From NCBI RefSeq assembly GCF_002101965.1, contig NZ_LQQA01000018.1:1-42992 (forward strand): a DNA stretch of 42,992 nt, read 5' to 3'. Each line of letters starts with the position of its first letter. Positions within the stretch are counted from its first letter, which is position 1. Source of the stretch: Mycolicibacterium wolinskyi (GTDB taxonomy: Bacteria > Actinomycetota > Actinomycetes > Mycobacteriales > Mycobacteriaceae). Shown here one piece after another: positions 39,780 to 42,992 of the stretch. The position numbers and the translations under genes are program-made. The notes under the pieces are model-generated. The model did not search any database. It was not told the DNA's origin and worked only from the letters and a program-made list of their open reading frames with translations.

Positions 39780-40676
39780 ATGGGTGCCGGCCACGATCAC
39801 AGTCATCACGCCGATACGCGCGTCAGCCGGATGGTCATCGCCGCCGCGATCCTGACGGCGTTCTTCGTCATTGAGCTGGTCACCGCACTGTGGATCAATT
39901 CGATCGCGCTGCTGGCCGACGCGGGCCACATGCTCACCGACCTCGTCGCGATGTTCATGGGCTTGACCGCGGTGTTGCTGGCCCGCCGCGGCAGCACCTC
40001 ACCGGCGCGTACCTACGGCTGGCATCGCGCCGAGGTCTTCACCGCGGTCGCCAACGCCGCGCTGTTGCTCGGCATGGCGGCGTTCATCCTCTACGAAGCG
40101 TTCGAACGGCTCGGCAACGCACCCGAGGTGCCGGGCGTCCCGATGATCGTCGTGGCGCTCGCCGGCCTCGTGGCGAACGCCATCGTGGTGATGATGCTGC
40201 GCTCGCACTCGAAAGACAGCCTCGCGGTCAAGGGCGCCTACATGGAGGTCGTGGCCGACACCGTCGGCAGTATCGGCGTCTTGATCGCCGGCATCGTCAC
40301 GGTGACCACGAGGTGGCCCTACGCCGACGTCGTGGTCGCCGTGCTCGTGGCGCTGTGGGTGCTGCCCCGTGCGATCGCATTGGCGCGCGCGGCCCTGCGC
40401 ATCCTCTCGGAGTCCTCCCCGAGCCATATCGATGTCGAAGAACTCCGCAGCGCGCTCGGCGAGGTGAACGGCGTGACGGGCGTGCACGATCTGCACGTGT
40501 GGACGCTGGTGCCCGGCAAGGACATGGTCACCGCACACCTGACGAGCAGCGGCGACACCGCACGGGTGCTCGACGACGCACGGGCTGTGCTGACCGCGCG
40601 CGGTCTCGAACACGCCACGGTGCAGGTTGAGCCGCCCAGTTCGGCAGGCGACTGCAAGTGCGAAGCGAAGTTCTGA
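39780..40676 (+). CDS. Cation diffusion facilitator (Zn/Co/Cd efflux)
   Basis: 298 residues, six membrane segments. Histidine-rich N-terminus GAGHDHSHH, TM2 site HMLTD in DAGHMLTDLVAMFMG, TM5 site MEVVADTVGSIG (Glu where zinc CDFs often have His, Asp retained), and a cytoplasmic C-terminal domain VNGVTGVHDLHVWTLVPG ending in DCKCEAKF, a CxC that could bind metal. It exports divalent metal in exchange for protons. ATG at 39780 is placed just after an operator-like dyad. Confidence 0.92.
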   Translation: MGAGHDHSHHADTRVSRMVIAAAILTAFFVIELVTALWINSIALLADAGHMLTDLVAMFMGLTAVLLARRGSTSPARTYGWHRAEVFTAVANAALLLGMAAFILYEAFERLGNAPEVPGVPMIVVALAGLVANAIVVMMLRSHSKDSLAVKGAYMEVVADTVGSIGVLIAGIVTVTTRWPYADVVVAVLVALWVLPRAIALARAALRILSESSPSHIDVEELRSALGEVNGVTGVHDLHVWTLVPGKDMVTAHLTSSGDTARVLDDARAVLTARGLEHATVQVEPPSSAGDCKCEAKF

Positions 40677-40679
40677 AAG

Positions 40680-41096
40680 CTAGGCCAACCCGAGTTCGGC
40701 GCGGGCGCCGGGATCGCAGTCGTCGAGCAGGTCCAGGCACCGCTGGAACTCGTCGGTTTCGCCGATGTCGTCGGCCGCCCGGGCCAGCGCGGCCACACAG
40801 CGCAGGAAGCCCTGATTCGGCTCATGACTGAACGGGACCGGACCGAAGCCCTTCCATCCGTTGCGACGCAACTGGTCGAGCCCGCGGTGGTAACCGGTGC
40901 GCGCGTATGCGTATGCCGTGACGGCCTTGTCATCGTCGAGCGCGGACTCGGCCAGCACGGCCCACGCGATCGACGCCGATGGGTGCGCGGCGGCAACCAC
41001 GGCCGCCTTCTCGCCCGCAGCCAGTTCCTCCTCGGCGGCAGGGTCACCCGGGAGGTACACCGGCTCCGGTCCTAACAGATCACCCATGCGTGTCAT
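40680..41096 (-). CDS. DUF3151 family protein
   Basis: 138 residues, mostly helical and TPR-like (HPSASIAWAVLAESALDDDKAVTAYAYARTGYHRGLDQLRRNGWKGFGPVPFSHEPNQGFLRCVAALARAADDIGETDEFQRCLDLLDDCDPGA). It matches the conserved actinobacterial DUF3151 family, whose role is unknown. The ATG at 41096 gives MTRMGDLLGPEP; a second ATG three codons later is possible. It converges with the CDF gene (3-base gap) and is divergent from the Rv0361-like gene. Confidence 0.82.
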   Translation of the reverse strand: MTRMGDLLGPEPVYLPGDPAAEEELAAGEKAAVVAAAHPSASIAWAVLAESALDDDKAVTAYAYARTGYHRGLDQLRRNGWKGFGPVPFSHEPNQGFLRCVAALARAADDIGETDEFQRCLDLLDDCDPGARAELGLA

Positions 41097-41175
41097 GCCC
41101 CTATTCTGCACGGGCCGATCGCACGCCGACCGATAAGCTCCACCGATAGCGACGTACGGGAGGACCGCAGCAGGG

Positions 41176-42003
41176 ATGTCGAACCCATCGGGACCTGACG
41201 AGGACAACACGCCAGAAGGAGTAGACGAGCCGACGGAGCCGACCAAGCCGACCGCCGAGCAGGCCGACGCGCCGACCGAACACTTCGTGGTGGACGCCGA
41301 GCACGAGCCGGCCACCGAGATCATCGGCTCGCCCACCGCGGTCACCGAGGCGGTGCAGCAGGCCGATGAACGTCGCTACACCGCGCCGTCCGGATTCGAC
41401 GGATCCACGCAGAAGATCGACACCCCACCGGATCCCGAAACCGAGGTGTTCGCGCCGCCTTCCGACGCGCCAACCGTCCCCGAGTCGTCGAAAAGCGCTG
41501 CACCGCAAGTCATCCCGCCACGCGAGGACGCACCCAAGCCGCCAGCGCCGCCGACCGCCCGGCGCAGCTGGGGCTGGGTCGTGGCGGTCGTGCTGGTCAT
41601 CGCGGCCCTGGTCGCGATCGCGGTACTGGGCACCGTCCTGCTGACCCGCAACTCCTCGCCACTGTCCTCACAGGAGGACAAGGTCCGCGAGACCATCCAG
41701 AGTTTCGACGTCGCGATCCAGAACGGTGATCTGGCCACGCTGCGTTCGATCACCTGCGGCAGCACGCGCGAGAACTACGTCAACTACGACCAGCGCGCAT
41801 GGGACGAGACCCACGCCCGCGTCGCGGCGGCCAAGCAGTACCCCGTCGTCGCCAGCATCGACCAGGTGGTCGTCAACGGCGACCATGCCGAGGCCAACGT
41901 CACGACCTTCATGGCCTTCGCGCCGCAAACCCGCTCGACCCGCAGTTTCGACCTGCAGTTCCAGGACGATCAATGGAAGATCTGCCAGGCGCCGGTTGGC
42001 TAA
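41176..42003 (+). CDS. Single-TM membrane protein with long acidic/proline N-terminus (Rv0361-like)
   Basis: 275 residues. A disordered N-terminal half (1-130) is rich in Pro, Glu and Thr; one membrane span lies at about 135-158 (SWGWVVAVVLVIAALVAIAVLGTVLL). The external domain has DKVRETIQSFDVAIQNGDLATLRSITCGSTRENY and QFQDDQWKICQAPVG, an NTF2/DUF4878-like arrangement with two cysteines. I recall the M. tuberculosis counterpart Rv0361 as the same length. Function unknown. The CHAP-domain gene follows after 9 bases. Confidence 0.85.
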   Translation: MSNPSGPDEDNTPEGVDEPTEPTKPTAEQADAPTEHFVVDAEHEPATEIIGSPTAVTEAVQQADERRYTAPSGFDGSTQKIDTPPDPETEVFAPPSDAPTVPESSKSAAPQVIPPREDAPKPPAPPTARRSWGWVVAVVLVIAALVAIAVLGTVLLTRNSSPLSSQEDKVRETIQSFDVAIQNGDLATLRSITCGSTRENYVNYDQRAWDETHARVAAAKQYPVVASIDQVVVNGDHAEANVTTFMAFAPQTRSTRSFDLQFQDDQWKICQAPVG

Positions 42004-42012
42004 CCTGAGGCG

Positions 42013-42585
42013 GTGACCAAGGGGGCATCCAGACTCGCGCTCGCGCTCAGCGCGGTGTTCGTGGTCGTTGCGGTCGGCGTGGCGGCGGTTCTGTTTCGCG
42101 ATGCGCGCGTCAGCGTGGTGAGCGTGAAGCCGGACTTCCCCGCGCTCGACCGCACCGCCCTCAGCCCCGTTCAGCAACGCGTCGTCGACATCTTGCGCAC
42201 GCAGTACGACGCGCAGCCGTCCGGTACGGCGTTCTCCGAGGGCGTCGACGAGCCCTGGTGCGCCGACTTCGTCAGCTGGGTGCTCAACGAAGCCGGGCAG
42301 CCGCTGTCGAATCCGCATTCGGGGCACTGGCGTATCCCCGGCGTCTACACGCTGCAGGAGTACTACCAAGCGGCGGGGCGCTTCGAGGCACCCGGTGGGT
42401 ATCGGCCGCAGACCGGCGACGTGGCACTCTACGCCGACGGCAGTCCCCTCGGCCTGCACACCAATTTCGTTCTGGCCGTGGATGACAACGTCATCACCAC
42501 GGTCGGCGGCAACGAAGAGGGCGATATCAAGGTGCGCACTTTCGAGCCTGGGCCGTGGCTCCTGGGCTACGGGCGACTGGCCTGA
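42013..42585 (+). CDS. Secreted or membrane-anchored CHAP-domain amidase/peptidase
   Basis: 190 residues, GTG start. An N-terminal hydrophobic segment (8-28) acts as signal anchor. The CHAP domain follows with the nucleophile in EPWCADFVSWVL (Cys83) and the general base in LGLHTNFVLAVDD (His149), then TVGGNEEGDIKVRTF. CHAP enzymes cut peptidoglycan peptides or amide bonds; a cell-wall role is likely. It is probably in one operon with the Rv0361-like gene. It is the last gene in the window. Confidence 0.88.
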   Translation: MTKGASRLALALSAVFVVVAVGVAAVLFRDARVSVVSVKPDFPALDRTALSPVQQRVVDILRTQYDAQPSGTAFSEGVDEPWCADFVSWVLNEAGQPLSNPHSGHWRIPGVYTLQEYYQAAGRFEAPGGYRPQTGDVALYADGSPLGLHTNFVLAVDDNVITTVGGNEEGDIKVRTFEPGPWLLGYGRLA

Positions 42586-42622
42586 GGCGTCGATTCCGCG
42601 CGCTGTCCTCACATAGTCGGTG

Positions 42623-42775
42623 TGCCCGCCTATTAGCGACAATGTCGCTGAAACCGTCTCTTGCGTAACGCCATTCGCAGCTACCCCACGCCGGAGGCAT
42701 CACCGGCCACACTCTCCTCGAAGGCCACTCAGGTAACGCATTTTTCGCTGCCCGCCTTACAGCGACAAAGTCGCG
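42623..42775. repeat. Pair of 26-bp direct repeats with internal hairpins
   Basis: Copies at 42623-42648 and 42749-42774, both starting TGCCCGCCT and both ending in an AGCGACAA-x-GTCGC hairpin; 22 of 26 positions agree and the copies are 126 bases apart. They follow the CHAP gene directly. Confidence 0.6.
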
Positions 42776-42933
42776 CGGTGGTCTATCAATGCCCCTCGAA
42801 ACCACCGGTATTCGAGAAGTTCACGCGAGTAACGCTACGGCGGAGATTCGGGCCCGCGGCCGCCACAGCGTTACTGGCGCAGCGATCTGCCACTATGCCG
42901 AGGATCCCAGCCACCATGTGGCATGTTCTGATC

Positions 42934-42992
42934 CGGGACATCGCTGACAGGTGGATGTCTCGGGACATCGCTGACACCTGAGGGTGGCTGTG
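42934..42992 (+). mobile_element. Probable end of an insertion sequence, cut by the window edge
   Basis: CGGGACATCGCTGACA occurs twice (42934-42949 and 42961-42976), 27 bases apart, followed by CCTGAGGGTGGCTGTG. Repeated GGACATCGCTGACA units of this kind are, from memory, found at the ends of actinobacterial IS elements of the IS481/IS3 type. No transposase is inside the window, so this is inferred. Confidence 0.45.

Larger units (their letters stand above)
42586..42992. other. Noncoding, repeat-rich, lower-GC tail of the window
   Basis: No convincing gene in 407 bases. It holds two copies of a 26-base element (22 of 26 identical) each with a GCGAC-AA(T/A)-GTCGC hairpin, several GTAACGC motifs, a 9-bp inverted repeat AGTAACGCT/AGCGTTACT (42828-42836 and 42867-42875), and the duplicated 16-mer near the end. 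Confidence 0.7.

Noticed and set aside
42661..42981. Two overlapping ~100- and 63-residue open frames at the end of the window
   Set aside because: They cover the repeats, have no ribosome-binding site or domain, and their composition differs from the genes around them.
1..42992. CRISPR arrays, rRNA and tRNA genes, prophage genes
   Set aside because: No regularly spaced repeat array, no conserved rRNA or tRNA sequence, and no phage structural or integrase genes are visible.

Overview
The window is high-GC actinobacterial DNA and almost certainly comes from a fast-growing mycobacterium (Mycolicibacterium type). The main evidence is an fgd1-type F420-dependent glucose-6-phosphate dehydrogenase, a 13E12-family HNH protein carrying a perfect mycobacterial LexA box, an MMPL transporter, a mycofactocin-coupled SDR, and gene order at both ends that matches what I recall of M. 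tuberculosis (fgd1 beside the Rv0406c-like hydrolase; metZ-rhodanese-purT; purA with its Rv0356c and Rv0358-Rv0361 neighbours). Identifications rest on reading the sequence; no database search was possible.

Layout. 1-2862: an EEP phosphatase-family membrane protein and fgd1 on the minus strand, ending in an intrinsic terminator, with a divergent metallo-beta-lactamase. 2872-13267: an accessory catabolic island. On the minus strand are a flavin monooxygenase (BVMO family), a flavin reductase, an HpaB-type monooxygenase and an HSL-family hydrolase. On the plus strand are a large ATPase-LuxR regulator, a serine beta-lactamase-fold hydrolase, an SDR and a mycofactocin-coupled SDR. Together they look like an alcohol -> ketone -> lactone/ester -> hydroxy-acid route for an alicyclic or terpenoid-like substrate. 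13382-20446: small accessory units, namely LLM flavoenzyme plus GNAT with a divergent AraC regulator, an SOS-box-controlled HNH gene, an SDR behind a palindromic operator, and an XRE regulator divergent from another SDR around a 27-bp operator-like dyad. 20475-25816: an acyl-CoA ligase, a probable (R)-selective amine transaminase, an amino acid/amine permease and a LysR regulator, all on the minus strand.

25895-30032 is a tight minus-strand operon (UBP zinc finger, purT, membrane protein, rhodanese, metZ, small conserved protein) that ends in a 25-bp hairpin. 30076-33667 holds a Na+/H+ antiporter and an overlapping MMPL transporter. 33711-35113 is a P450 with its ferredoxin. 35090-42585 is mostly conserved mycobacterial core: a membrane protein, a thioesterase, purA, Rv0358-like, M50 protease, Rv0360c-like, CDF metal exporter, DUF3151, Rv0361-like and a CHAP-domain protein. 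42586-42992 is noncoding, repeat-rich and lower in GC, and its last 60 bases look like the end of an insertion sequence.

Many genes here have a TANNNT -10 element 6-8 bases before the start codon and no Shine-Dalgarno, consistent with leaderless transcripts. The most notable biology is the BVMO-family enzyme with leucine at the fingerprint histidine inside a mycofactocin-linked cluster, the regulated transaminase/permease locus, the SOS-controlled HNH gene, and the UBP zinc finger between an antiporter and a purine/sulfur operon.
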